This document shows positions 17,683 to 25,751 of a DNA stretch of 64,000 bases, piece after piece; positions within the stretch are counted from its first letter, which is position 1; every line of letters begins with the position of its first letter. This DNA comes from Treponema sp. (GTDB lineage Bacteria > Spirochaetota > Spirochaetia > Treponematales > Treponemataceae). Under the pieces are notes generated by a model that saw only the letters and a program-made list of their open reading frames with translations, was not told the DNA's origin and did not search any database. A program made the position numbers and the translations under genes. Location of the stretch: the NCBI GenBank assembly GCA_024402505.1, contig JAKSTP010000001.1, positions 62,001 through 126,000 on the forward strand, read 5' to 3'.

Positions 17683-19644
17683 TTAATAAATCTTCTTTAC
17701 AAGACGGTTTTCGTATTCTGCTTTTTCAAGGGGTTTATCAAAAAAGTAACCCTGGATTTTTTTACAGTTTGCTTTTTGAAGAAAATCAAATTGATCTATA
17801 GTTTCAACACCTTCGGCAATTATTTCCATTCCCATAAATTCTGCAAGTTCAATTGTATGGGTTAACAGAACACGTCCAAGTTCATTTTCTATATCAACAA
17901 GGGATTTGTCGATTTTTAATACATCAAAATGAATCTGATGAATTAAATTAAGTGAAGAGCTTCCTGTTCCAAAGTCATCGATTAAAACACGAATTCCCCT
18001 GCTCTGCAGTTTTTCAACAAATTCCTTCAGCACCTGGATAGAATATTCATCGATTGTTTCTGTAATTTCCACTTCAATCAGCTCTTTTGGAATATCATTT
18101 TTTTCAATTACAGAAATGATTTCGTCCACAACATTCTGGTTACCTAAATGGCGTCTTGAAAAGTTTACGCTTACAGGAAGAGGTTTAATTCCTTTTTCCA
18201 TCCAGCCTTTCAAATCAATACAAACCTGATTCAAAACCTGGAAATCAAGTTCACAGATTTTTTCGTTATGCTCAAGGACTGGAATAAACTTCATTGGGGA
18301 AATCACTTTACCTTCGTGAATCCATCTTACCAGTGCCTCTGCTCCACAAAGCATATTTGAACCAGTTTCAACTTTAGGCTGATAGTAAACTACAAATTCA
18401 TTATCATCAATAGCTTTAGAAAGAGCTTCTTCAAGAAGTCTTTTTTCATCTATCTGGGCCTTAAGTTCCTTGTCGTAAATCACAAAAGGCTTTTTGTAAA
18501 CATTCTTGGCATAATACAAAGCTTCTGCAGCAGGTGAAATATACAAACCAGGATTTACTTTTTTAGATACAAATTCATATATGCCGCAGACGGCAGACAG
18601 ATGAAGATTTACAGTTTTATTATTTTCAACTTTAATGGTAACCGGAACATCAGAAAGTACTTTTAAGAACTCTTCTGTACGTTCGCGATGAATAAGTGCC
18701 ACAAAGAAGTCGCCGCCAAGACGTCCTATAATTTCATCTTTATGAACCTGTGCCTTTAAGTACTTTGCATATTTTATAATAATTTCATCGCCCAGTATTT
18801 TACCATACAAACTGTTTAATCGGCCCATTCGTACAATATCAATGTAATAAGAATTGTATTCTGTAATATCTTTTGTTGCGACAATTTGATTAACAGCATC
18901 TAAAAAACCATAAGTATTGGAAAGTCCAGTCTGAACATCTGTGTGGGCAGATTTAATCAAAATATCGTTCTGATCCATAACACTTAAAAGGAACATATTC
19001 AGACAGCCAAGTAAAGCCGCCAGATCGATAAGGGAAGTTCCAGAAAAGAAAACCTGCAGAAGTCCGGCAGTCATCAGGAAAACTATAGTAAGAACCATAG
19101 ATAAAATTTTTCTAAGTCGAAGAAGTTTTCCATGTTTTAAAATAAAGAAACTCTGAATACATAAAATAATAAGTGGCATCACCATGGAAAGGAAAAACAG
19201 AGATCCGCGGTGATAAATATTATCAGAATCAAATGAATAATAAAGTCCAGTAAACTGAGAAATTATAATAAGTGTAATAGCCACAAAAGGCAGAATAAAA
19301 CAGGCAAGAAGTTCCTTTGGTAGTTTTTTAAATCGGCCTGTTTCCATGAACGAGTATGTTATAAAAAGATTAAAGAAAAACAGCTGTAAATTTACCAGGC
19401 AGAAGACAAAAAAGTTTGAAAGAACAATAACCCAGCGTGGCCACATGGCAGGATACAAATCACAAAAATAGGCAATTGCATCAAAAATCAAAAAGAACAC
19501 ACAACAAAGCTGTGTTAAATATAGACCTTTCTTACAACCACGTGACTCAAACTTTAAATTCAGCGTAGATAAAAATACAAATAATCCGTAAACACTGGAA
19601 ATCAATAGAATATACGGTTGAATTTCATGATAAGACAAGAACAT
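17683..19644 (-). CDS. membrane GGDEF-EAL protein, degenerate cyclase with intact EAL
   Basis: 653 residues. About seven transmembrane helices fill residues 1-225. The GGDEF domain (about 235-390) has GRLGGDFFVAL in place of GGDEF, so cyclase activity is doubtful. The EAL domain (about 400-650) keeps its key residues: EALVRW, SVNFS, VEITET, DDFGTG, LKIDKS, AEGVE and IQGY. It probably acts as a membrane c-di-GMP phosphodiesterase, with the GGDFF domain as a possible GTP-sensing module (inference). It converges on the DAHP synthase fusion with 3 nt between stops. A -10 box lies 8 nt before the ATG. Confidence 0.92.
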   Translation of the reverse strand: MFLSYHEIQPYILLISSVYGLFVFLSTLNLKFESRGCKKGLYLTQLCCVFFLIFDAIAYFCDLYPAMWPRWVIVLSNFFVFCLVNLQLFFFNLFITYSFMETGRFKKLPKELLACFILPFVAITLIIISQFTGLYYSFDSDNIYHRGSLFFLSMVMPLIILCIQSFFILKHGKLLRLRKILSMVLTIVFLMTAGLLQVFFSGTSLIDLAALLGCLNMFLLSVMDQNDILIKSAHTDVQTGLSNTYGFLDAVNQIVATKDITEYNSYYIDIVRMGRLNSLYGKILGDEIIIKYAKYLKAQVHKDEIIGRLGGDFFVALIHRERTEEFLKVLSDVPVTIKVENNKTVNLHLSAVCGIYEFVSKKVNPGLYISPAAEALYYAKNVYKKPFVIYDKELKAQIDEKRLLEEALSKAIDDNEFVVYYQPKVETGSNMLCGAEALVRWIHEGKVISPMKFIPVLEHNEKICELDFQVLNQVCIDLKGWMEKGIKPLPVSVNFSRRHLGNQNVVDEIISVIEKNDIPKELIEVEITETIDEYSIQVLKEFVEKLQSRGIRVLIDDFGTGSSSLNLIHQIHFDVLKIDKSLVDIENELGRVLLTHTIELAEFMGMEIIAEGVETIDQFDFLQKANCKKIQGYFFDKPLEKAEYENRLVKKIY

Positions 19645-19652
19645 ACTAAAAT

Positions 19653-19681
19653 ATTTTACAACACAATTTCAGAATTATCCA
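19653..19681 (-). promoter_or_regulatory. promoter of the GGDEF-EAL gene (leaderless type)
   Basis: Minus-strand TGGATA (19681-19676), 17-nt spacer, TAAAAT (19658-19653), then 8 nt to the ATG. No Shine-Dalgarno sequence. Confidence 0.45.
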
Positions 19682-19761
19682 TTAAATAAAATTGACCTTG
19701 CATTTTTCTAACATCAACATTTCTATTAATTTTCCTTCAAAAGATGTGTTACTTTCCGCTG

Positions 19762-19790
19762 TTGTAAAATGTTTTCTTATAAATTATAAT
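19762..19790 (+). promoter_or_regulatory. smpB promoter (leaderless type)
   Basis: TTGTAA (19762-19767), exact 17-nt spacer, perfect TATAAT (19785-19790), then 8 nt to the ATG at 19799. No Shine-Dalgarno sequence. Confidence 0.65.
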
Positions 19791-19798
19791 TAAGTGTT

Positions 19799-20263
19799 AT
19801 GGCAGAAGGCAAAAAACTGATAGCAGAAAACAGAAAGGCTCGTTTCAACTACTTTGTGGAAGATACTTATGAGTGCGGCATTGCTCTTGTTGGCACTGAA
19901 GTAAAATCCGTAAAAGGAGGCAACATTTCTTTTCCTGACGCTTTTGCCGAAATCATCAAAGGTGAAGTTTATCTTAAAAACTTTCACATTTCCGAGTACT
20001 CTTTTTCATCAATTTTCAACCATAACCCGGATCGTCCTAAAAAACTTCTTCTCCACAAGGAAGAAATTAAACGACTTATCCGAAAAGTTGAAGAAAAAGG
20101 CTACACACTGATCCCTCTGGATTTTTATTTAAAAAACGGCCGTGTAAAAACAACTCTTGGCGTATGTAAAGGTAAAAAGATGTTCGATAAACGTGAAACC
20201 ATCAAAAACCGGGACATTGACCGTGACACACAGAGGGAAATAGCGTCAAAACTCAGGGGTTAA
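19799..20263 (+). CDS. smpB: SsrA-binding protein (trans-translation)
   Basis: SmpB, 154 residues, binds tmRNA and delivers it to stalled ribosomes. Recognisable stretches are the opening IAENRKARFNYF, YECGIALVGTEVKSV, GNISFPDAFAEI, RPKKLLLHKEEIKRL, and the basic C-terminal tail ending KNRDIDRDTQREIASKLRG. The tmRNA gene itself is not in the window. A hypothetical secreted protein starts at the base after its stop codon. Expression probably starts on a leaderless mRNA. Confidence 0.97.
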   Translation: MAEGKKLIAENRKARFNYFVEDTYECGIALVGTEVKSVKGGNISFPDAFAEIIKGEVYLKNFHISEYSFSSIFNHNPDRPKKLLLHKEEIKRLIRKVEEKGYTLIPLDFYLKNGRVKTTLGVCKGKKMFDKRETIKNRDIDRDTQREIASKLRG

Positions 20264-21091
20264 ATGAAAAAAGGCATTTTAATTGCAGCCATTTTTATTA
20301 GTCTCACAACCCTTTTTGCCGCCGACCTGTATAATATCGATTACTACGGTGTTTTTTCCGAAGACCTTGACGAAAATATGATTGTTATGACCAGCGACCT
20401 TTACTGGTCTCAGCTTACAGGTATCCAGAATTTTTCCGTAGAAGACCAGCGTAAAACTTCTTTCAATATCGGTGACAGTTCTTCCCTTTCAAAATACAAT
20501 TATTCTTTTTATTCAGTTGTACGAAAAAAAGAAAATTCCTCAAAATGGGAAGCCACCTTCCATCTTGTTTCAAATGCACTGGGCTCAAATTATTCCGCCA
20601 CAAAAGATTACGATTCTTATTACAAGATTCTTATGGATACAAAAACTTCCCTTCAGGAAACCCTCATGTCACTTCTTGAAGCCAATGGAAGTTCATCTTC
20701 TGCACCGGTTCCTCCTGTTGCTGCAAAAACCACTGTTTCTACAGAAGAACTCGCGGGAACCTGGGGCGGCGAAGAAAATGTAAACAAGATTGTTATTATG
20801 AGAGGTGGTCGTGGATTTGTAATCTTTAAGAACGGCGCTTCCATGAACATCAGTGTTGAAATCAAAGGATCCACTGTAACAGTTTCCCAGAGCGGAAAGG
20901 CAAATGCATCATTCTTCCCAGAAATTCCTCGAAACATAGCCATGAATCTAGCCCTTACTGCAGAACCAATCACCTGGCAGCTTACCTTAAATGCCGACGA
21001 CACTCTTTCGGGCAAAAAAAAGACTCTCGTCCCAACAGCAGACGGAGCCTCAACAGGTTTTGTAGATGTTTCCTGGCATAAAATCAACTAA
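20264..21091 (+). CDS. exported hypothetical protein with lipocalin-like C-terminal region
   Basis: 275 residues. The signal peptide (KKGILIAAIFISLTTLFA) is likely cleaved before ADLYN. The N-terminal part (25-145) has no recognised motif; the C-terminal 115 residues begin LAGTWGG and alternate short beta-strand patterns to the end, as in small lipocalin-like domains (inference from pattern only). The ATG directly abuts the smpB stop (TAAATG), so translation is probably coupled. No function can be assigned. Confidence 0.7.
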   Translation: MKKGILIAAIFISLTTLFAADLYNIDYYGVFSEDLDENMIVMTSDLYWSQLTGIQNFSVEDQRKTSFNIGDSSSLSKYNYSFYSVVRKKENSSKWEATFHLVSNALGSNYSATKDYDSYYKILMDTKTSLQETLMSLLEANGSSSSAPVPPVAAKTTVSTEELAGTWGGEENVNKIVIMRGGRGFVIFKNGASMNISVEIKGSTVTVSQSGKANASFFPEIPRNIAMNLALTAEPITWQLTLNADDTLSGKKKTLVPTADGASTGFVDVSWHKIN

Positions 21092-21094
21092 CTT

Positions 21095-21652
21095 TTATAC
21101 GGTAACGTCTCCCTGACGCAGAACAATCACCTTCCCACCTTCCATTTTTACCAAAGTAGAAGGTCTGGCATTTTTTCTGTCGCCGTCAAGAACAATTAAA
21201 TCCACCTTATCCTTAAACACTTCTTCAATTTCTGCTTCAGTTTCAAGAACAGGCTGTCCGCTTAAATTTACGCTTGTAGAAAAAATTGTATTTCCACTCA
21301 ATTCAATCACTTTCCTAAGCCATGGGTCGCCAGGACAGCGATAAGCGGTAGTTGATTCATCATTCTTGTTTTTTACAATGACAGTTAAAGCCCCAGGCCA
21401 TTTTTCAAGGAGATTTTCTGAGATTACATCATCTGTATACTTTGAAATGTCTGTAGGACTTGCTATAAGGCAGATAAGAGGTTTTGATTCACTTCTACCT
21501 TTTATTTCGCGGATTTTTCTGTCTGTTTCAAAAGATTTTGTTGTTATTCCCGAAAATCCATAAACTGTATCGGTAGGAATGATAACCACTCCCCCATTTT
21601 TCAGGATTTCGGCTACCTTTTCACAGGTAATATCAGATTTGTGGCAGATCAT
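21095..21652 (-). CDS. tsaC: threonylcarbamoyl-AMP synthase (Sua5/YrdC/YwlC family)
   Basis: 185 residues of the YrdC fold. The family makes threonylcarbamoyl-AMP from threonine, bicarbonate and ATP for the t6A37 modification of ANN-decoding tRNAs. Features: GGVVIIPTDTVYGFSG near the N terminus, KIREIKGRSESKPL, the acceptor region PGALTVIVKN, FSTSVNLSGQP and the closing RPSTLVKMEGGKVIVLRQG. It has the short TsaC/YwlC form without the Sua5 C-terminal domain. It starts inside the end of the upstream DivIC-like gene (20-nt overlap). A TsaC2-type paralogue cannot be ruled out. Confidence 0.92.
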   Translation of the reverse strand: MICHKSDITCEKVAEILKNGGVVIIPTDTVYGFSGITTKSFETDRKIREIKGRSESKPLICLIASPTDISKYTDDVISENLLEKWPGALTVIVKNKNDESTTAYRCPGDPWLRKVIELSGNTIFSTSVNLSGQPVLETEAEIEEVFKDKVDLIVLDGDRKNARPSTLVKMEGGKVIVLRQGDVTV

Positions 21653-22130
21653 AAATTGGGATTCCTGCTACAAATTCCTTCTTTTTTCGTTTGAATGAAT
21701 ACTCGCCCCGGCTCAAACCAAGCATGAACAGCAGAACAAAAGTAAGCAAGAAGGCAAAAAGTGCCAGAATTTTGATGATATCATCCTGAAGATAAGTTAT
21801 TTCGTGTGAATAAAGGATTGTGCCTGTATCGTAAAGGGCTTTATCAGATTTACGGAGCCCGTTGATTTTTACAAGTTTTTCGCCGTCGGATACATAGTCA
21901 AGTTTGCGTGCATAAGATGCAATAAGATCACGGTCATTCTGCAAAGCAGTTGCTTCCAGTTCAAGTTCATCGTGAATAGTCTGGATTTCTGAGGTCTGCA
22001 AACTAATCTCTCTCTTCTGTTCTTCAAGGAGACTGTAACTTTTTAAACCTGTCTGTCCAAGTGTTGCAGAAAGTCCCACATAAACCAGGGTACCTACAAG
22101 GGCAGCAAACAATAACTTTAGGCGAATCAT
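21633..22130 (-). CDS. FtsB/DivIC-like septum protein with an extra C-terminal helix
   Basis: About 165 residues from ATG 22130; a TTG at 22151 would add seven. An N-terminal transmembrane helix is followed by a coiled coil (about 30-80) and a KLDYVSDGEKLVKING motif, as in the septum-formation-initiator family (FtsB/DivIC), which links divisome proteins in the periplasm. Unusually for that family there is a second transmembrane helix (about 115-140) and a basic cytoplasmic tail. The family call rests on the helix-coil-YV.DGE pattern and is moderate. It overlaps tsaC. Confidence 0.65.
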   Translation of the reverse strand: MIRLKLLFAALVGTLVYVGLSATLGQTGLKSYSLLEEQKREISLQTSEIQTIHDELELEATALQNDRDLIASYARKLDYVSDGEKLVKINGLRKSDKALYDTGTILYSHEITYLQDDIIKILALFAFLLTFVLLFMLGLSRGEYSFKRKKKEFVAGIPIYDLPQI

Positions 22131-22181
22131 ACGTATCTTAATTATCGGCAAAATTTTCTGTTTCCTAAATCAAAAAAAATG

Positions 22182-22211
22182 TGATATAATAAAATGATTA
22201 TTCTATATAAT
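22182..22211 (+). promoter_or_regulatory. candidate promoters of the acidic-protein/Maf cluster
   Basis: An extended -10, TGATATAAT (22182-22190), and a second TATAAT (22206-22211) lie 92 and 71 nt before the ATG at 22282. No convincing -35. A GAGGGG is 7 nt before the start codon. Confidence 0.45.
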
Positions 22212-22281
22212 GAGTGGAGAATTTACATATTTCTGCCGATAATATATTGAATAATTTTAACCTGTTTAGAGGGGACCTTCT

Positions 22282-24933
22282 ATGAGTGATATTGATAACA
22301 CAAACGAACTTGACAGCTACGGTGTTTGGGTGAAACAGCCTGGCAAAGAAAACAATGTTGAGGATCTTGATTCAACTGATGTTTTCGATCTGCCTGATTT
22401 CCCGGAAACCTCTCTGGATACAGACAACCTTGACGACTTTTTGAACGATATTGAGGATACTCCGGTTGATGCACCTGCAGAAGAAATTGCAGTGGAAGAA
22501 GCTTCCGAAGAAGTATCTGAGTTCGACGATATTATGAGTGACTTTGAAGTAGAAGAACCTGCTCCTGAAGCTCAGCCGGAACTTAGCGAACCAGAAAGCT
22601 TCGATGTGGACAGTTTTATGGAAGAAGATTCGCCAGTTGAAGAATCTGCCGTGGAAGAAACTGTTGAAGAATCTTCTGAGGACGACTTCCAGCTTCCTGA
22701 AGAAGATGGAGAAATTTCCCTTGACGAATTTATGGACGGTGACTTCTCTGATGAATCAGTTGCCGCAGGAAATAACGGTTTCTCTGAAGAAGAACTTGCT
22801 TCACAGAATGCAGCTTCCGCAACTGAAGAAGTCAGCTTTGAAGACGGTGAACTTTCACTTGACGACTTCCTTGATGGCGGCGAATTCACCATGGCTCCAG
22901 AAGAAGTTGAACCTAAAAAAGAAGAAGTTATTGAAGAAAAACCTCTTGAAATGGACATCAGTTTTGACGCTGAAGCAGATACAGTTGCAACAGAAGACAA
23001 TGTAGAACTTGACCTTGATGCACTTTCAGCAGAACAGAATGAAGTAGATGGCGGTGAAGAGGCTCGTTCAACAGAAGTTTCTGGTGATACAGAAGAAATT
23101 GACCTTTCAGACTTCGGTATTGACTCAGAAGCAGATGAAACACCTATCAACCAGGATGTTGATGCTGCAAAAGCTAAAGACAAAGTAGTTGATTATGATC
23201 TTTCTGTAGGTGATGAAAAAACTTCTTCAGCTCCTGTAGTAAATGAAATTAAAGAGATTACAGAAGAAGAAGCTGCCCCTGCCCCACAGGCTGCTGCAGT
23301 TCCAGAAGGAAGCGAAGTTGTTTCAAGTGATCTTCTCCGCCAGATTATTGCAGATCTTTCCGGACTTAAGAATGAAATCAACACATTAAAAACAAATCTT
23401 GAAACAATGAAATCAGCTCCAGCTCCTGTAGTTGAAGAAGAACCAGTTGTTGAAGAAACAATTATCGAAGAAACACCTGTTTTTGAAGAAGAACCGGTAA
23501 TCGAAGAAACTCCGGTTATTGAAGATACAATTATCGAAGATACTCCTGTTTTTGAAGAAACCGTTGTAGAAGAACCTGTTGTTGAAGAGGAACCGGTAAT
23601 TGAAGAAACACCTGTTTTTGAAGAAGAACCAGTTATTGAAGAGACTGCCGTAACTGACGAAGATTTGGACTTCGAAATTGACGCACCGGCAGAAGAATCA
23701 GCAGGTTTCTTTGGTGACGATGACGGGGACGACACTATCGCCCTTTCTGGAAATGAACTTGACAACATCATGTCTTCCGTAGAGTTTACAGAAGCTGAAG
23801 CAGAAGAAGTAAACGAAGAACCAACAGAAGAAGTAATTGAAGAAGCTCCAGTTATAGAAGAAGAAAATACTGAAATCCCTGTAGTTACAGACGATATTTC
23901 TGATGCTTTTGTTTCAAAACTTGAAGGTGATGAAGTTGAGTTTGCTGAAGAAAAAGCTTCTCTTACAGACGAAAGCCTTGATATCATTGAAACATCATCA
24001 GATGACAACACAGGATTCTTTGGTGATGATGATGGGGACGATACAATTGCCCTTTCTGGAAATGAACTTGACAACATTCTGAACACAGCAGATTTTACAG
24101 AAGAAAATGCAAGCGAAGAAATCAGTGATGAAGGAATTGACTTCTCTCCTGCAGATGAAGAAGAAAACTTTGAAATCAACGATACACTTGAAGAACCAGA
24201 TCTTGACAGCATTTCAATCATCGAAGAAGAAGATGAACTTCCAGAAGAAATTTCAATTCCAAAAGCCGATGATATCCTTGTTGAATCCTCAAATACAGAC
24301 CTTCTTGACAGCGTAAAAGACAGTTCTGAAGACAATGTATCTGATTTCGATAACTTCATGGCAGAAGACAAACCTTCAGAAATCACAGATGACACAATCG
24401 ACTTCCTTTCTGAAGAAATCCCTGAAGATGCTCTTACTGAAATGGAAGAAGAAGTTTCAGTTGAAGAACCAGTTATTGAAGAAGCTCCTGTTTTTGAAGA
24501 AGAACCTGTAGCTGATGAACCGGTTGTAGAAATCGAAGAAAATGAAGAGCCTGTTCTTGAAGAAACAGCTGTTGAAGAACCTGCTCTTGAAGATGATTTT
24601 GGAAGTGTAGATACAATTTTCGAAGAAGAAACAGTTGAAGAAACACCTGTTGAAGATGTTCCTGTAGAAGAGCCAGTGGTTGAAGAAGAACCTGTAGTAG
24701 CAGAACCAGCACCTGTTTCTGTTGAAGTTCCTGTAGAAGCTCCTGCTGCTGAACCAGCACCTGCCCCTGCAGAACCGGCTGTAAACTCTTCACTGCAGAA
24801 CGACATCAAATCTGTACTCCTTTATATGGACCAGCTTCTTGAAAATCTTCCTGAAGAAAAAATTGTAGAATTCGCAAAATCTGAAGAATTTGCAACATAT
24901 AAAAAATTGTTCAATGAACTTGGACTGGCATAA
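22282..24933 (+). CDS. very acidic repeat protein, 883 residues
   Basis: Not assignable to a family by eye. It opens SDIDNTNELDSYGVWVKQPG and is dominated by Glu/Asp/Val/Pro low-complexity sequence: runs of EEPVVEE, PVIEETPVFEEE and similar at about 395-455 and 735-830. Two 21-residue copies of a module FFGDDDGDDTIALSGNELDN occur at about 476 and 579. A short coiled coil (SSDLLRQIIADLSGLKNEIN) lies near 352-375. The C-terminal 45 residues (LLYMDQLLENLPEEKIVEFA region) look like a folded helical domain. There is no signal peptide or transmembrane helix, so it is cytoplasmic. It leads a five-gene cluster and may be a disordered scaffold (inference). Confidence 0.8.
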   Translation: MSDIDNTNELDSYGVWVKQPGKENNVEDLDSTDVFDLPDFPETSLDTDNLDDFLNDIEDTPVDAPAEEIAVEEASEEVSEFDDIMSDFEVEEPAPEAQPELSEPESFDVDSFMEEDSPVEESAVEETVEESSEDDFQLPEEDGEISLDEFMDGDFSDESVAAGNNGFSEEELASQNAASATEEVSFEDGELSLDDFLDGGEFTMAPEEVEPKKEEVIEEKPLEMDISFDAEADTVATEDNVELDLDALSAEQNEVDGGEEARSTEVSGDTEEIDLSDFGIDSEADETPINQDVDAAKAKDKVVDYDLSVGDEKTSSAPVVNEIKEITEEEAAPAPQAAAVPEGSEVVSSDLLRQIIADLSGLKNEINTLKTNLETMKSAPAPVVEEEPVVEETIIEETPVFEEEPVIEETPVIEDTIIEDTPVFEETVVEEPVVEEEPVIEETPVFEEEPVIEETAVTDEDLDFEIDAPAEESAGFFGDDDGDDTIALSGNELDNIMSSVEFTEAEAEEVNEEPTEEVIEEAPVIEEENTEIPVVTDDISDAFVSKLEGDEVEFAEEKASLTDESLDIIETSSDDNTGFFGDDDGDDTIALSGNELDNILNTADFTEENASEEISDEGIDFSPADEEENFEINDTLEEPDLDSISIIEEEDELPEEISIPKADDILVESSNTDLLDSVKDSSEDNVSDFDNFMAEDKPSEITDDTIDFLSEEIPEDALTEMEEEVSVEEPVIEEAPVFEEEPVADEPVVEIEENEEPVLEETAVEEPALEDDFGSVDTIFEEETVEETPVEDVPVEEPVVEEEPVVAEPAPVSVEVPVEAPAAEPAPAPAEPAVNSSLQNDIKSVLLYMDQLLENLPEEKIVEFAKSEEFATYKKLFNELGLA
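23707..24078 (+). repeat. two copies of a 63-nt coding module (FFGDDDGDDTIALSGNELDNI)
   Basis: Copies at 23707-23769 and 24016-24078 encode the same 21 residues with several synonymous differences, so the protein module rather than the DNA has been conserved. Each copy is followed by a similar segment ending FTE. Confidence 0.85.
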
Positions 24934-24935
24934 TA

Positions 24936-25739
24936 ATGGGTCTCTTAAGTCATATTGAAGGGGGTGTTACTGCATCCCCTTCACCAGCAGAAAAATCGGA
25001 AGGTCTTCTGGCTAAAACCGAAAAACTTATGGGGGCAGGGAAAATTACTTTCTCTGCCTTTATTAAAGCTAACGGTTTATCACGATGTGCTATATTCTCA
25101 CCTGCAGATAAAACCTATGTAGTTACCCACAGTTTTGGACTTGATATCAACAGTCTTTTTTCATCAAAATCAACAAAAGATTTTTGGGAAGGAATTACTG
25201 TAGAAGAAGACACCTGGTATGACTTTTATTCCCTTGACCATTCAGTAAATGTACTTCTGCAGCTCTTTTCCGACAATCTGAAAGACCTTACTTCTGAAAT
25301 AAACGTATGTAAGTGTAATGGAAAAATTCTTTTAGTTATTAAAGAAAAAGATGAAAGACTTGAAATGGATAATATTCTTGAAAGTTTCAGAACACTGGTT
25401 TTCGATCCTGAAGTATATGTTCCCAATTTCAAGGAAATCACAAATCCTGTAAAAAATACCTATAAACTGGATTTTTCTGCATTTTTTAAGCTTTCTTCAA
25501 TCACAATGACCCTTACTGAAAAAACTTTCGTATACATCCGTCAGAATATGAAAAATGAGATAGTTCACTGGATCTCTTCCGCTTTTCCTGAAAACTGTGA
25601 AGTTTCATTCAAAGACGATATCTGCGAAATCAACCTTTATACTTTGAACCCATTTTCTGCAGATCTTTTTGCAGCTCATCTTAAAAAAGCTTCAATTTCT
25701 TTCTTTGGCAAAGCCTGGGAAGATGTTAAAGTGGCCTGA
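24936..25739 (+). CDS. uncharacterised cytoplasmic protein of the Maf cluster
   Basis: 267 residues with no recognised motif, no signal peptide and no transmembrane helix. Composition is normal, with alternating predicted helices and strands, so it is a folded globular protein. The ATG follows the acidic-protein stop by 2 nt, and the first Maf-like gene begins 12 nt downstream. A product of the cluster that acts with the Maf-like proteins or the acidic protein is the best guess from context alone. Confidence 0.75.
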   Translation: MGLLSHIEGGVTASPSPAEKSEGLLAKTEKLMGAGKITFSAFIKANGLSRCAIFSPADKTYVVTHSFGLDINSLFSSKSTKDFWEGITVEEDTWYDFYSLDHSVNVLLQLFSDNLKDLTSEINVCKCNGKILLVIKEKDERLEMDNILESFRTLVFDPEVYVPNFKEITNPVKNTYKLDFSAFFKLSSITMTLTEKTFVYIRQNMKNEIVHWISSAFPENCEVSFKDDICEINLYTLNPFSADLFAAHLKKASISFFGKAWEDVKVA

Positions 25740-25751
25740 TAGGATTTTACG

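Noticed and set aside
23440-23660. CRISPR-like or tandem DNA repeat in the acidic gene
   Set aside because: The repeats are in frame, irregular in unit length and vary by synonymous codons; they are protein low complexity.
23193-24809. 538-codon open frame antisense to the acidic repeat gene
   Set aside because: Its product is Ser/Thr/Gly low complexity that simply mirrors GAA-rich codons. It has no ribosome site and no domain. The sense frame has conserved islands and a proper start.
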